Notes: generated from the sequence alone by a model not told the origin. Counted from the stretch's first letter, positions 26,059-35,240 are shown. The stretch is 64,000 nt of DNA from an uncultured Hungatella sp. (GCA_910579515.1 CAJTUV010000016.1:8240-72239); one strand, 5' to 3'. Numbers and translations are program-made.

Positions 26059-26942
26059 GCGTCAGCTTTGCCGGAACGGATACGGCTGTGTCAAATACCG
26101 CAGCCAAAGAAGCTTCGGTCAGCTCTTTTGTCATAAGCCATTCCGTTCTCGGCGAGCTATATGCCACCAAAGATATTTTGGTGAAATTTGACTGGAAGAT
26201 TCCAGAAACCTGGACATTCAACACCTATCTTCATGGAGTCTTTCAGGGAAACACCCTTGCCGGAAATGTATCCTATTCAGAAAGCGTGGTGGATAAAGTC
26301 AAAATCAAAAAGCGGTATCAGGGCGATTTTGCCTGGAAAACCATTTATGAAAAAGAAATTCGGGACAACGAGGATTTTTCCATTGAATTTTACGATTACT
26401 ATGCGCCTTCCAACCGCGACATTGAATACGCATACGTGGCCGTTATCTCCAATGCAGACGTTGACCCTATTTCCGCCTTCGTCCATTCCGAATTTGATCA
26501 TTATTTTATCTGTGATAAAAAGGCAAGCTATCCCATGATGCTGGATGTAGAAAACACGGTTACCTTTAACAGAGAATCCAAAACCGTAGTATCCCCTGGA
26601 AGAAAATATCCTTATGTCATCCATAACGGGATCGCAAACTATTATTCCGGAACCATGACGGCCACGTTCATCGAGTCCAAAAATTGTGAACTGGATATTG
26701 AAAACGGATGGAAATACCGCAATCAAATTGATACGTTTCTGGCAAACGGAGAGGCCAAAATTTTAAAGTCCATGGAAGGCGACATGTGGATGATTCATGT
26801 TGTGGGAAATCTTCCCAGAACCAATCGCGGCCACTATCAATATGTGTCGCATCAGATAGAATGGGTGGAATGCGGCGATCCAAATAAAGTGGGCGATTTA
26901 TATGACCATGGATTCATCGACACAGATGTGGACAGAGAATAG
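26049..26942 (+). CDS. Distal tail/baseplate protein
   Basis: 297 residues, overlapping the previous stop by 10 bp. Beta-rich; contains VLVKFDWKIPETWTFNTYLHG and, near the end, GWKYRNQIDTFLANGEAKIL followed by GDMWMIHVVG, a segment that recurs in Dit-like and DUF5048-linked tail proteins of Clostridia. Placed directly before the hub protein, it could play the Dit role, attaching the hub to the tube. Family not certain. Confidence 0.55.
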   Translation: MFLGVSFAGTDTAVSNTAAKEASVSSFVISHSVLGELYATKDILVKFDWKIPETWTFNTYLHGVFQGNTLAGNVSYSESVVDKVKIKKRYQGDFAWKTIYEKEIRDNEDFSIEFYDYYAPSNRDIEYAYVAVISNADVDPISAFVHSEFDHYFICDKKASYPMMLDVENTVTFNRESKTVVSPGRKYPYVIHNGIANYYSGTMTATFIESKNCELDIENGWKYRNQIDTFLANGEAKILKSMEGDMWMIHVVGNLPRTNRGHYQYVSHQIEWVECGDPNKVGDLYDHGFIDTDVDRE

Positions 26943-26953
26943 GAGGTAAAGTT

Positions 26954-28396
26954 ATGTACTACTCTCCCACCCAGTCTGACATTGGAATCATCAAACAGAC
27001 AGAAAAAGAAATATTTGTGAAAATTGAACTGTTAAACAGACAGTTTAAAATTCTGGAATCTTTGCAGGGAAGCCTGATTTCAGACAGTTTAAATGTGGAC
27101 AGCGGTTCCAAACAGAGAAGAACCTACAGTTGTGAGATGCAAATCAGCGATGCATCTTTTTTTATTGGCAACGACAAAAAGATTTGGATTGATAAATACA
27201 TCCGAGTCTATTATGGAATCAAATCTGCGCGGACAAAAAGCATTGTCTGGTGGCTCATAGGAACGTTTACCTATGTGGATGCAAGCTATCACTATAATGC
27301 TGACACAAACACCGTTTCCTTATCCTGTGCAGACTTAATGGCCGACTTTGACGGAACGAAACAAGGACAATTAACAGGATACTCTCTCACGATTCCCGCC
27401 AGAGAAGACGTCCGCTCCACACTCATCGCCCTGTTAAATCAGGCTGGAATCACAAAGTATCTGATAGAGTCTGCAGAAAAGGAAATCCCCTACGATTTAG
27501 AATTTTCTGGTTCCGTGACCTATTGTGACATCTGGACAAAAATCTGCGACCTTTACGATGCCTGGGAATTTTATTTTGATGTGGACGGCTCTTTTATCTG
27601 GCGAAAAATTCCCACAGGATTGTCGGATCCTGTCCTTGCCGACGACACCTTGTTTGGAGACCTCTGTCTGGACGAAACCGTCAATGCTTCCTTTAGCGGA
27701 ATCTATAATGTGACTGAGGTCTGGGGCAAAGTATTGGAACTGACGCAAAACGACCGGTACGCCGATTCCTCAGAATTGTCTGGGGATACCTACCAGATTA
27801 CTCTGGAAGGGGTCTCTTCCCTGGAGGATTTCCATCATTTGGACAGAATCGGAATCAAACTATGCGCTGATTCCCCCTATGGAGCCAAAGTAAGCATAAA
27901 CGGACTGGAGCCGATTCCCATTTTTCATGATGATGGAACCGTTGTCGCAGACGGGCGCATGAAAATGGATACCACCTATGTATTTTCCTATCGGAGAAAC
28001 GCAGGAGAAGAGATCCAAAACTGCCTGTACCTTCTGGGCCAGTATCAGGCCTATGGCATCTATAAGGAAACCAATCCTGACTGTCCATTTTCCGTTGACA
28101 GTCTTGGTTATGAAATTGTAAACCGCTTAAATTATGACCATCTGTATTCGGATGACCTCTGTTTCAATCAGGCCCAATACCTTACCTATCAGACAACAGC
28201 AATGATGGATACCATCAATCTGAATCTGATTCTTATCCCCTGGCTGGATGTAAATCAAAAGGTGATTTATACCTCTCATGGAGCCAGCCAGCCAAGAGAG
28301 TATCTGATTAAAAGTTTTAACTGGTCAACTTTAGACGGAACGATGTCCGTAACTCTCTATAAATTTTTAGAGAGTTTCTCTTTTGTAAATAAGTAA
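26954..28396 (+). CDS. Tail hub protein (gp27/Tal N-terminal-like, DUF5048 type)
   Basis: 480 residues after AGGAGG. The N-terminal third (VKIELLNRQFKILESLQGSL, then RRTYSCEMQISDASF and VWWLIGTFTYVDASYHYNAD) and the middle SGSVTYCDIWTKICDLYDAW, FYFDVDGSFIWRKIP match the hub domains that form a trimeric ring under the tube. The conserved end (LIKSFNWSTLDGTMSVTLYK) is typical of the family. No peptidase or muramidase follows the hub domain, so wall digestion is not encoded here. Confidence 0.75.
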   Translation: MYYSPTQSDIGIIKQTEKEIFVKIELLNRQFKILESLQGSLISDSLNVDSGSKQRRTYSCEMQISDASFFIGNDKKIWIDKYIRVYYGIKSARTKSIVWWLIGTFTYVDASYHYNADTNTVSLSCADLMADFDGTKQGQLTGYSLTIPAREDVRSTLIALLNQAGITKYLIESAEKEIPYDLEFSGSVTYCDIWTKICDLYDAWEFYFDVDGSFIWRKIPTGLSDPVLADDTLFGDLCLDETVNASFSGIYNVTEVWGKVLELTQNDRYADSSELSGDTYQITLEGVSSLEDFHHLDRIGIKLCADSPYGAKVSINGLEPIPIFHDDGTVVADGRMKMDTTYVFSYRRNAGEEIQNCLYLLGQYQAYGIYKETNPDCPFSVDSLGYEIVNRLNYDHLYSDDLCFNQAQYLTYQTTAMMDTINLNLILIPWLDVNQKVIYTSHGASQPREYLIKSFNWSTLDGTMSVTLYKFLESFSFVNK

Positions 28397-28419
28397 AAAA
28401 GTAAAAGGAGGTAATTTTA

Positions 28420-29109
28420 ATGGCCTTTTTATTAGAGCCTATTTCAAAAACTTATGACGACAAACCACTGACAGATTTTCCGGTACAAGAGGACGTCTTT
28501 GAAAGAATGATGGATATTACCATCGGTCTGGCTCCTCTGGTACAACAATACAATTCCTACTATGCAGCCGGAAATTTGTCTGGCTGCAACACGTTACTGG
28601 CCAATAATCCAGAGCTTAAAAGCTGCCTTTTTAACGCGGAAAAATATAACCGCCTGCAAGATGCAATCCTGGCCATGGAGGAATTTCTTCTCACACAAGT
28701 AGACGCTCTTTACAACACCGTTTCTCAACATGCAGTTGGAATCAACGACCAGCCGTCTGAGGAAGAAGCCTCTCTTGTGGCGTATTCTGCGGAAAAAATA
28801 AATCAGCTCCTTGGACAGTTGAAAAACCATTACCACACGGCAAGGAATGTCTCCATCCCCGCTTTGGGATGGAGCGACGAATATCCCTATACAAATACCG
28901 TGCCCTTAGACTGGGCAAAAAACGGCCAGGACATCCGAGTCGTGGGCGTCCACATTCCAGAAGGTTCCACTTTAGAGGAGGTAAAATCCTGGAATAAATC
29001 CGCCGGATTTTTAATGGAACATGGAGACGGCGTCCAGGACGGAAGCATCACCTTTCAAGCTTATAAAAAACCAACCGTTGATTTTACGGTTATCGTACAA
29101 GGAGGATGA
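28420..29109 (+). CDS. Baseplate/tail fibre attachment protein
   Basis: 229 residues after AAAGGAGGT. Helical N-terminal half (DVFERMMDITIGLAPLVQQY) and a small C-terminal beta domain (PTVDFTVIVQGG). The segment AKNGQDIRVVGVHIPEGSTL is compatible with a linker for receptor-binding proteins. It is separated by only 4 bp from the adhesin gene. No family recognised; role inferred from position. Confidence 0.55.
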   Translation: MAFLLEPISKTYDDKPLTDFPVQEDVFERMMDITIGLAPLVQQYNSYYAAGNLSGCNTLLANNPELKSCLFNAEKYNRLQDAILAMEEFLLTQVDALYNTVSQHAVGINDQPSEEEASLVAYSAEKINQLLGQLKNHYHTARNVSIPALGWSDEYPYTNTVPLDWAKNGQDIRVVGVHIPEGSTLEEVKSWNKSAGFLMEHGDGVQDGSITFQAYKKPTVDFTVIVQGG

Positions 29110-29113
29110 CAGT

Positions 29114-30883
29114 ATGGGAAGATGTATTATTTCTCTTCAAACCGGAGGCGGCGGTCTTGACCCTGAAGAATTAACCGCCCTTCCCCAGAATGTAGAAAAA
29201 GGAAAAATTGCAGGAGTTTCTGGGTATGACGCCCCAATGGAGGGCGTTCTTCGCAATCTTACAAAAGAGGCTTTTACGTCTCATACCTCAAACGAAGAAA
29301 CGGCTTCCATTCCGGTTGTGGAAGGAACCAAAGCCTATGTATCCGAAAATGACGATCAGATCCTGCGGGCACAGATTTTATTTTCTGGAGAACGAGGCGT
29401 TCTGGAGCCTAATACTCTTATTGGGATTCCTCAAGAAACAATGGCTCTTGCAGGCGGGCTGACAGAAGAAAAATTGCTTCAGGGGCAGACTGCTTTTGGA
29501 ATGGACGGAACAGCCACAAGGGATGCCACTGCCAAAGCAGGAGAACTTCTGACTGGGAAAACCGCTTATGTGGGAGGTGTTAAAGTTACAGGACAAATGC
29601 CAGACCATGGCGCCGTAACGACAGCCCTAAACTGTGGAAAGAGCTACACAATCCCGGCCGGATACCATAACGGTCTTGGAAAAGTGACTGCAAACACGTT
29701 GGCCTCTCAGACAAAAGGCAATGCAGCGGCGGCGGATATTTTGAAAACAAAGACCGCTTATGTAAACGGTACTCTCCTTACAGGAACCATGGAAGTACAG
29801 TCTGTACTGTCTTTTAGCGCGGCCCCTGCTTCCGCAACCCAAATCACCTGCACATGGAAGAATCCAGCAAAGGGGCCGTTTTCAGGAGTTATTATAATCG
29901 GAAAAACAGGAAGCTATCCCACAAGTATCACAGATGGCACAAGATATTATAAAGGCAGTGGGAATAATACGAGTGCCAACGGTTCCTCTACTCAAATCAT
30001 AAGCAAGTTATCGCCAAATACCAAATACTATTTTAAGATCTTTTCCTATTGTACAAAAAATAACAGCGAATGGTCAGCGGCATCTGCCAGAAATGCAGAG
30101 GCAACTGCGCCGGTTGCAAAAGGTACAAAAACTTTCACTTCCAGCGGTACGTTTACTGTGCCCGATGGAGTTACAAGAATTGATGTTTTTTGTGTTGGCG
30201 GAGGTCAAGGTGGGGGAGCTGGAGGTAAATATAGTTCTTCTCTTTCACATTATGCCGGAAGCGGAGGATGTGGAGGGTTTACTACAACCAAAAAGTCCAT
30301 ATCTGTAACTCCTGGGGCCAAGTACGCCGTGACAGTAGGCGCCGGAGGCACACAAAGGGGAGCCGGAGGTACAAGTTCTTTTGGTTCTCTGTGTTCTGCC
30401 GCCGGTGGTGGAACAGCTGCATCCTATGGACTTCCTAATGGAGGTGCTGGCGGCGGAGCCGGTTATGAAGGTACTATGTCGGCAAATGGAGGTGCTGGGG
30501 GTTCTGATGGCAGAAATGGACTTCCTCCTGAAAGGTATGGAGAATATCTTGGAGATAGAGATAATGTATATGGTATAGGCTATGGACAAGGAACTACCAC
30601 TAAGGCATATGGTGAAAGTAATGGAACTTTATATTCCGGCGGCGGCGGGGGCGGCGTAACATTCGTAACTGCTGGTACTTCGTTTCATACCGGATATGGT
30701 GGTGCTGGCGGGGGCGGTAACGGAGGGCAGCTAAGTTCCAGTTCCGAAAATTATCCTGCTTCTGCTGGTTCTGCAAATACTGGCGGCGGCGGTGGTGGTT
30801 CTGGATCGTGGAGAATCACAAATACAAGTGTAAATGGCGGCAACGGCGGCTCTGGGATTGTACTTGTCCGATGGGGCTATTAA
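29114..30883 (+). CDS. Tail fibre/adhesin with FN3 and glycine-rich C-terminal domain
   Basis: 589 residues from the ATG at 29114 (GGAGGATGACAGT upstream). N-terminal part has repeats of the type LLTGKTAYVGGVKVTGQMPD and ILKTKTAYVNGTLLTGTME found in phage tail fibres. Residues about 235-330 form an FN3-like domain (SATQITCTWKNPAKGPFSGV). After TKTFTSSGTFTVPDGVTRID comes about 240 residues of Gly-rich sequence with many GGGGG runs, ending GNGGSGIVLVRWGY. Glycine-rich lattices of this kind bind surface receptors in phage adhesins such as T-even gp38. This is the most likely target-recognition protein. Confidence 0.8.
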   Translation: MGRCIISLQTGGGGLDPEELTALPQNVEKGKIAGVSGYDAPMEGVLRNLTKEAFTSHTSNEETASIPVVEGTKAYVSENDDQILRAQILFSGERGVLEPNTLIGIPQETMALAGGLTEEKLLQGQTAFGMDGTATRDATAKAGELLTGKTAYVGGVKVTGQMPDHGAVTTALNCGKSYTIPAGYHNGLGKVTANTLASQTKGNAAAADILKTKTAYVNGTLLTGTMEVQSVLSFSAAPASATQITCTWKNPAKGPFSGVIIIGKTGSYPTSITDGTRYYKGSGNNTSANGSSTQIISKLSPNTKYYFKIFSYCTKNNSEWSAASARNAEATAPVAKGTKTFTSSGTFTVPDGVTRIDVFCVGGGQGGGAGGKYSSSLSHYAGSGGCGGFTTTKKSISVTPGAKYAVTVGAGGTQRGAGGTSSFGSLCSAAGGGTAASYGLPNGGAGGGAGYEGTMSANGGAGGSDGRNGLPPERYGEYLGDRDNVYGIGYGQGTTTKAYGESNGTLYSGGGGGGVTFVTAGTSFHTGYGGAGGGGNGGQLSSSSENYPASAGSANTGGGGGGSGSWRITNTSVNGGNGGSGIVLVRWGY

Positions 30884-30906
30884 TACAAAGAAAGGAAACC
30901 AATATC

Positions 30907-31239
30907 ATGATTGTACATCAAACGTATGCACTGATACATAATAATGAAGTGCTGAATATCATCGTCTCTGAAGACTACGAAATGGCCAACTTCATCGCAA
31001 GAGCCACCTATGGCAGCAGCTCCTTTGCAGTTGACTGCCTTCAGTATCACTGCTGCATTGGAGACAGTTACATAGACGGTACTTTTTATCACACAAAAGA
31101 AAACGGCGAAAATACACCTGTAGAATACGTACCTACAGAGGCACAGGCTATCGAAATGTTAACCAGCGAAATGACTGTTATGAATGAATACCTGGTGGAA
31201 CTGGATTACCAGACTGCCATCCTGTCGCTGGGTCTATAA
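30907..31239 (+). CDS. Small protein after the adhesin (XkdW-like position)
   Basis: 110 residues; starts at the ATG at 30907 after AAAGAAAGGAAA. Sequence MIVHQTYALIHNNEVLNIIV, then YEMANFIARATYGSSSFAVD is shared in style with small tail-fibre associated proteins encoded downstream of fibre genes in Clostridia phages. It might act as fibre chaperone or cap. Family not certain. Confidence 0.6.
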   Translation: MIVHQTYALIHNNEVLNIIVSEDYEMANFIARATYGSSSFAVDCLQYHCCIGDSYIDGTFYHTKENGENTPVEYVPTEAQAIEMLTSEMTVMNEYLVELDYQTAILSLGL

Positions 31240-31263
31240 TAGAAACATATTGGAGGATAAAAA

Positions 31264-31440
31264 ATGACTTATGATGTTTGCATGAAACTTATCACGATTA
31301 GAAAAAAGATGTTAACTGCCAACGACTGGAATCGTTTCGTAACAGAGATGAAGCATAAACTGGATGTATTTCTTCTTGCAGACCGGCTTACAAACGCCCA
31401 GTATGAAGAACTTACCAATCTGCTTAACTGTTCTGAATAA
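31264..31440 (+). CDS. Small XkdX-like protein, last gene of the tail operon
   Basis: 58 residues (MTYDVCMKLITIRKKMLTAN, WNRFVTEMKHKLDVFLLADR, ending LTNAQYEELTNLLNCSE), ATG after TTGGAGGAT. Short helical proteins that end in a x-T-xx-QYxEL-x pattern are common at the end of fibre modules (XkdX family). The hairpin at 31453 follows directly. No holin or endolysin comes after it. Confidence 0.6.
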   Translation: MTYDVCMKLITIRKKMLTANDWNRFVTEMKHKLDVFLLADRLTNAQYEELTNLLNCSE

Positions 31441-31452
31441 CTCATCTTCTAC

Positions 31453-31473
31453 AGGCGGCCGTCTCGGCCGCCT
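31453..31473. terminator. Hairpin terminator between tail operon and AEC permease
   Basis: AGGCGGCCG-TCT-CGGCCGCCT, a perfect 9-bp stem. The T-run on the plus strand is weak and displaced (CCCTTTT at 31484); the hairpin may serve both converging transcripts. It marks the right end of the tail element. Confidence 0.65.
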
Positions 31474-31488
31474 GCTTAAACCGCCCTT

Positions 31489-32412
31489 TTATCTAAAGAA
31501 ATAATTTAGCACCATACACCACACCGGAAGCACAGCCATAGACAATACGGTACTCAAAACAACACACTGAGTCGCAAAAGTCTCATCTCCATGATATTTG
31601 GATGCAAGGATGGCTGTGGTGCTGCCTGCAGGCATTGCCGCCAAAACCACAGACAGTCCGGCAGGCACAGACTCCACATGAAACAGCATACATGCCGCCA
31701 TGACCACTGCAGGAATGGCGACCAGACGGATCACAGAATAGAGTACGGTAAGTTTGGATATCATGTGGTCCACACCTGCATCTGCTAAAACTGTCCCGAT
31801 AAACATCATGGTAATGGCTGTGGTGCAGTTCCCCAGACTGCTAATGGTTTTCCCAAGAAACACAGGGAGCTGAAACTGGGTCAGCATCAAAATCAGCCCG
31901 ATTTCAACAGCAATGATACAGGGGTGTTTCAACACTTTTTTCACGACCTCTTTTCTGTCAGGGCTTTCTGTAAAATAAGAAACTCCGGCAGACCACATAA
32001 CGATTCTCTGAGGAATCAGGTAGATAGAAGCGTACAAAAGTCCAAGGGAGCCGTAGAGCCCTTCTGCCACAGGATTCCCTAAAAATCCTGCATTGGAACA
32101 GACGGTGCCGTACTGGAGAATCATTCTCTGCTTTTTGGGTACTTTTTTATAGCACACAGCACTTATGGTGGTACAGAATAATTGAAGCAGAATGGAAATC
32201 ACCAGCACCTGAAAACCGGATACCAGAATCTCTTTATCCAGAGAAATCTGGAAGGCATTGATGATATTGCAGGGAAGAATCACATCAATCACCAGATCTG
32301 TGAGCACATTGCGCCCTTCTTTTGTGATGATGTTTTTCTTGCGCAGGACCACACCTACTCCCATCAGCAAAAACATCATAATCTGCAGGCTTAACAGCCC
32401 TTTTGTTTCCAT
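31489..32412 (-). CDS. AEC family permease (auxin efflux carrier type)
   Basis: 307 residues from the ATG at 32412, which has GGAGG 7 bp upstream; the frame continues to 32436 without support. About ten membrane helices; the N-terminal LLSLQIMMFLLMGVGVVLRK, the central NAGFLGNPVAEGLYG (conserved N-x-G-x-x-G-x-P of the family) and the C-terminal AAMPAGSTTAILASKY are typical. AEC carriers export organic acids such as malate or malonate in bacteria. It lies immediately downstream of the SIR2-TPR gene in the same direction (31 bp), perhaps by chance. Confidence 0.85.
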   Translation of the reverse strand: METKGLLSLQIMMFLLMGVGVVLRKKNIITKEGRNVLTDLVIDVILPCNIINAFQISLDKEILVSGFQVLVISILLQLFCTTISAVCYKKVPKKQRMILQYGTVCSNAGFLGNPVAEGLYGSLGLLYASIYLIPQRIVMWSAGVSYFTESPDRKEVVKKVLKHPCIIAVEIGLILMLTQFQLPVFLGKTISSLGNCTTAITMMFIGTVLADAGVDHMISKLTVLYSVIRLVAIPAVVMAACMLFHVESVPAGLSVVLAAMPAGSTTAILASKYHGDETFATQCVVLSTVLSMAVLPVWCMVLNYFFR

Positions 32413-32443
32413 GGTCATTCCTCCGTGTTGATTCATTTTGCGA

Positions 32444-34168
32444 TTACTCGTTAGTCTCTATGTCAGACTTCATTGCACTTAAAATACTCTCTTTACTTGC
32501 AAGATACTGCTTGTTTTCTGGTTCCATTTCTAGCGCCTGCTCTACTTCCTTCAGGGCTTCTTCAAAACGTTCCATTGCGTAGAGCGTTACCCCCACATTT
32601 GCATGATATCTTGCATTATCTGGTTTCAACTCCTTAGCCTTTTGCTTTTCCTTTAAGGCTTCTTCAAAACATCCCATTTTATGCAGAGCCATCCCTAAGC
32701 TTTCATGGTATCTTGCATTATCTGGATCTATTTTCAACGCTTTTTCACTTTCCTTTTTTGAATCTTCATAACGTCCCATTACATAAAATGTTAGCCCCTG
32801 ATTGTGATGATATTCAGCATTATCTGGCTCCAATTCCACAGCCTTCTGTTTTTCCTCCAGAGATTTTTCATAATATTTCATCTCATGTAATGTTACTCCC
32901 AGACTGGCATGGTAACCTGCATTTTCCGGTTCTAATTCTATTGCTCTCTGTTTTTCCTCCATCGCTTCTTCATAACGTTCCATTCTATGTAGCATAACCC
33001 CGAATCCATAATGATAACGTGAATTATCAGGATTTCTCTTTATCAATTCCTTATAAATTTTTATGGACTCATCATATTTGCCCAAATTGTCTAACTGGAT
33101 TGCCTTATTAAATAAACTCTGCAATTCCCCCTGACTCGTAATTTTCTGGATTGCATCCTCTACTTCCTGGCCGTCTTCTGTCTTTTCGTCTGCACGCTCC
33201 TTCTCTCCCCGTACCATTTCCGGTTCAGCCAACGCCTTCTCCGTAAATGCGTCAATGGAATCCGACAATATTTGAAAACGCTTTTGTGCATCACTTAAAA
33301 ACTCTTCCCTGGCTGGTAATTGATACTCAAAGGCAGCTCCCAGCAAGTACAGCACCTCATCAAATCCATTATGCCTGATAAGATACCCGTCTGAATGCTC
33401 CAGAAATGCAGAAACCATTTCGCTCATTCCGTCTGTTTTATATAGCATCCAATAAGGAAATTTCCACTCCCCACTGGAAAATTTATCCACATTCTGATTC
33501 AGAAAATCCATAAGACTGTGATCATTTCCTGCATATCCGATAAAAATCGGATGGTACTCCGAAAAAAGATTTTCCAGAGCTTTTCTCCAGTTGTCATGGA
33601 GCACGTCCAGCTCGGCCGTCCTGTTTTTAGGGTCCAGAAGAAGGTCTCTGTGTATCTTGACAATCATAGGCCTGTTGATCTCTTTTGTGACATAATGGGC
33701 CAGGCTTTCATGTCCAATCACCATAGGAATCACATGTTCATAATAATTCACCGAGTCTTCTATCAAATGGTCGAAATTTGTGGTTATCACCACATTATGT
33801 CTTGTATGAGTCAATAAATAAGACAGCATCACATAACCAACACTCGGCTTTGCAGACTCCATGATTTTTTCCAGATAATTATAGCCATCCATCGGCCTTT
33901 TAAATCGCCGCTCGTAATACTGGCTGTAAAAGCTGTATTTATTGGTATCGTTTATCTTTAACTGCTCTTTCCATTGGAGATGCGATTCTTTGTTTCTCTC
34001 CAGCAAATCCTTTTCCCATAAATTGACAAGCTCCTGTCCTGACTTTATACCGGACGCTTTGGAAGCGCCTGCGCCGAGAACAAAACAGAACTTTCTGGGA
34101 TGGGGTCCGCTTGAAACCTCTGTCATTTCCTTAATAAATCCGTTTAATGATAGCAACTCACACTTCAT
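32444..34168 (-). CDS. SIR2-like domain protein with six TPR repeats, probable antiphage defence gene
   Basis: 574 residues. The SIR2-type NAD-binding fold covers about residues 25-290: GAGASKASG (32-40), TTNFD (129-133), KIHRD with the catalytic-type His173 and FIGYAGNDHSLMDF (209-222). SIR2 proteins with such motifs (ThsA, DSR, SIR2-HerA) destroy NAD+ to abort phage infection. Residues about 345-560 are six regular 34-residue TPR repeats (for example YHASLGVTLHEM, EEKQKAVELEPDNAEYH), a sensor or scaffold. The usual KLHG reads KIHR here. It stands alone, without a second defence gene beside it. Defence role by family and architecture, not shown. Confidence 0.8.
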   Translation of the reverse strand: MKCELLSLNGFIKEMTEVSSGPHPRKFCFVLGAGASKASGIKSGQELVNLWEKDLLERNKESHLQWKEQLKINDTNKYSFYSQYYERRFKRPMDGYNYLEKIMESAKPSVGYVMLSYLLTHTRHNVVITTNFDHLIEDSVNYYEHVIPMVIGHESLAHYVTKEINRPMIVKIHRDLLLDPKNRTAELDVLHDNWRKALENLFSEYHPIFIGYAGNDHSLMDFLNQNVDKFSSGEWKFPYWMLYKTDGMSEMVSAFLEHSDGYLIRHNGFDEVLYLLGAAFEYQLPAREEFLSDAQKRFQILSDSIDAFTEKALAEPEMVRGEKERADEKTEDGQEVEDAIQKITSQGELQSLFNKAIQLDNLGKYDESIKIYKELIKRNPDNSRYHYGFGVMLHRMERYEEAMEEKQRAIELEPENAGYHASLGVTLHEMKYYEKSLEEKQKAVELEPDNAEYHHNQGLTFYVMGRYEDSKKESEKALKIDPDNARYHESLGMALHKMGCFEEALKEKQKAKELKPDNARYHANVGVTLYAMERFEEALKEVEQALEMEPENKQYLASKESILSAMKSDIETNE

Positions 34169-34272
34169 TTGTATCCCTCTTCCAATCCTTTAAATATTCC
34201 CCTTTTATCTCTCTAAATTATAACACTTCCTATCCTCATTTTCTACAAAATTATCATTTCTTTGATAAAGAT

Positions 34273-34319
34273 GATGAGGGCGCCCCTCAGTCATTTCATG
34301 ACTTTGGGGACGCCCTCAT
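34273..34319 (-). terminator. Terminator of the amidohydrolase/carbamate kinase operon
   Basis: A long inverted repeat, ATGAGGGCG-CCCC...GGGG-ACGCCCTCAT with an inner GTCAT/ATGAC, 22 bp after the carbamate kinase stop. The minus-strand T-run is moderate. Confidence 0.75.
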
Positions 34320-34340
34320 TCCTCTACATAACTTTATTTC

Positions 34341-35240
34341 TCACGCTACCACCACAGTTCCAGTTCCTCCATGAATCCCTGCAGAGGCCCTCTCCAGCAT
34401 AGTGATCAGCGTTTTCCTTCCGGCCTTAGACATGGAAAACTCCATGGCCGCCTCAATCTTGGGAAGCATAGACCCAGGTGCAAACTGACCTTGACGGATA
34501 TATTCCCTGGCCTCCTCCACCGTAATCTGAGACAGCCATTTCTGGTCAGGCTTTGCATAATTAACAGCTACCCTTTCCACTCCTGTCAAAAGAACCAAAA
34601 AATCTGCGTCGAGAAGCTCTGCCAGTCTTGCGCTGGCAAAGTCCTTGTCAATCACGGAATCCACCTTTTCCAGCCGGTTTCCCTTTTTCACCACAGGGAC
34701 TCCCCCTCCGCCGCAGGCAATGACCACATTTCCGTTGTCAACCAGATTGCGGATGGCCTGAATCTCTACAATATCCACAGGCTTGGGGGAAGCCACCACT
34801 TTCCGGTAACCGCGCCCTGCATCCTCCATCACATGTTCTCCGGCTCTGGCAAGCTCTCTGGCCTCCTCCTCGGTCATAAAATGGCCGATAGGTTTCGTAG
34901 GATTTAAAAAGGCGCTGTCCTCCTCCTCAACGCTCACCTGGGTAATCACAGACACCACAGTCTTATAAATTCCCCGATTATATAACTCCTCCCTCAACAG
35001 ATTCTGCATATCCAGCCCGATATAGGCCTGTGACATGGACACGCATGCAGAAAGGCTTATCTGGGAAGGCATACAGTTCTGTATCATTCCCACCTGAGGA
35101 CCATTTCCGTGAGCCAAAATCACCTCATACCCTTCCTCAATCAAATCCGCTACCATTTTAGAAGCGTTCCCTATGGCTTCCCTCTGCTCAGAGGGATTAT
35201 TTCCTAACGCATTTCCGCCAAGGGCAATTACAACTCTCAT
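34341..35240 (-). CDS. arcC: Carbamate kinase (AllK/ArcC family)
   Basis: 299 residues. Catalyses carbamoyl phosphate + ADP = ATP + carbamate. Seen: VIALGGNALG at the start, ILAHGNGPQVGMIQ, VVASPKPVDIVEI, VIACGGGGVPVV, VDSVIDKDFASARLAELL and DFLVLLTGVERV, all in family order, with the normal length. It ends the operon, 4 bp after the DUF1116 gene. Its neighbours are oxamate carbamoyltransferase-like proteins rather than arginine deiminase genes, so it corresponds to the allantoin-pathway enzyme (YbcF/AllK) in role. Confidence 0.93.
   Translation of the reverse strand: MRVVIALGGNALGNNPSEQREAIGNASKMVADLIEEGYEVILAHGNGPQVGMIQNCMPSQISLSACVSMSQAYIGLDMQNLLREELYNRGIYKTVVSVITQVSVEEEDSAFLNPTKPIGHFMTEEEARELARAGEHVMEDAGRGYRKVVASPKPVDIVEIQAIRNLVDNGNVVIACGGGGVPVVKKGNRLEKVDSVIDKDFASARLAELLDADFLVLLTGVERVAVNYAKPDQKWLSQITVEEAREYIRQGQFAPGSMLPKIEAAMEFSMSKAGRKTLITMLERASAGIHGGTGTVVVA

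Noticed and set aside
30245..30589. Antisense ORF of 114 codons in the adhesin gene
   Set aside because: Caused by the Gly-rich codons on the sense strand; composition is extremely Ser/Thr/Arg biased and no start signal is present.
6520..31440. Reading the region as a complete prophage
   Set aside because: No terminase, portal, protease, capsid, connector, integrase, replication, holin or endolysin gene could be found in any frame.
32470..33130. DNA tandem repeats resembling a CRISPR or satellite array
   Set aside because: The periodicity of about 102 bp is that of 34-residue TPR units within a coding frame; copies are divergent and there are no spacers.
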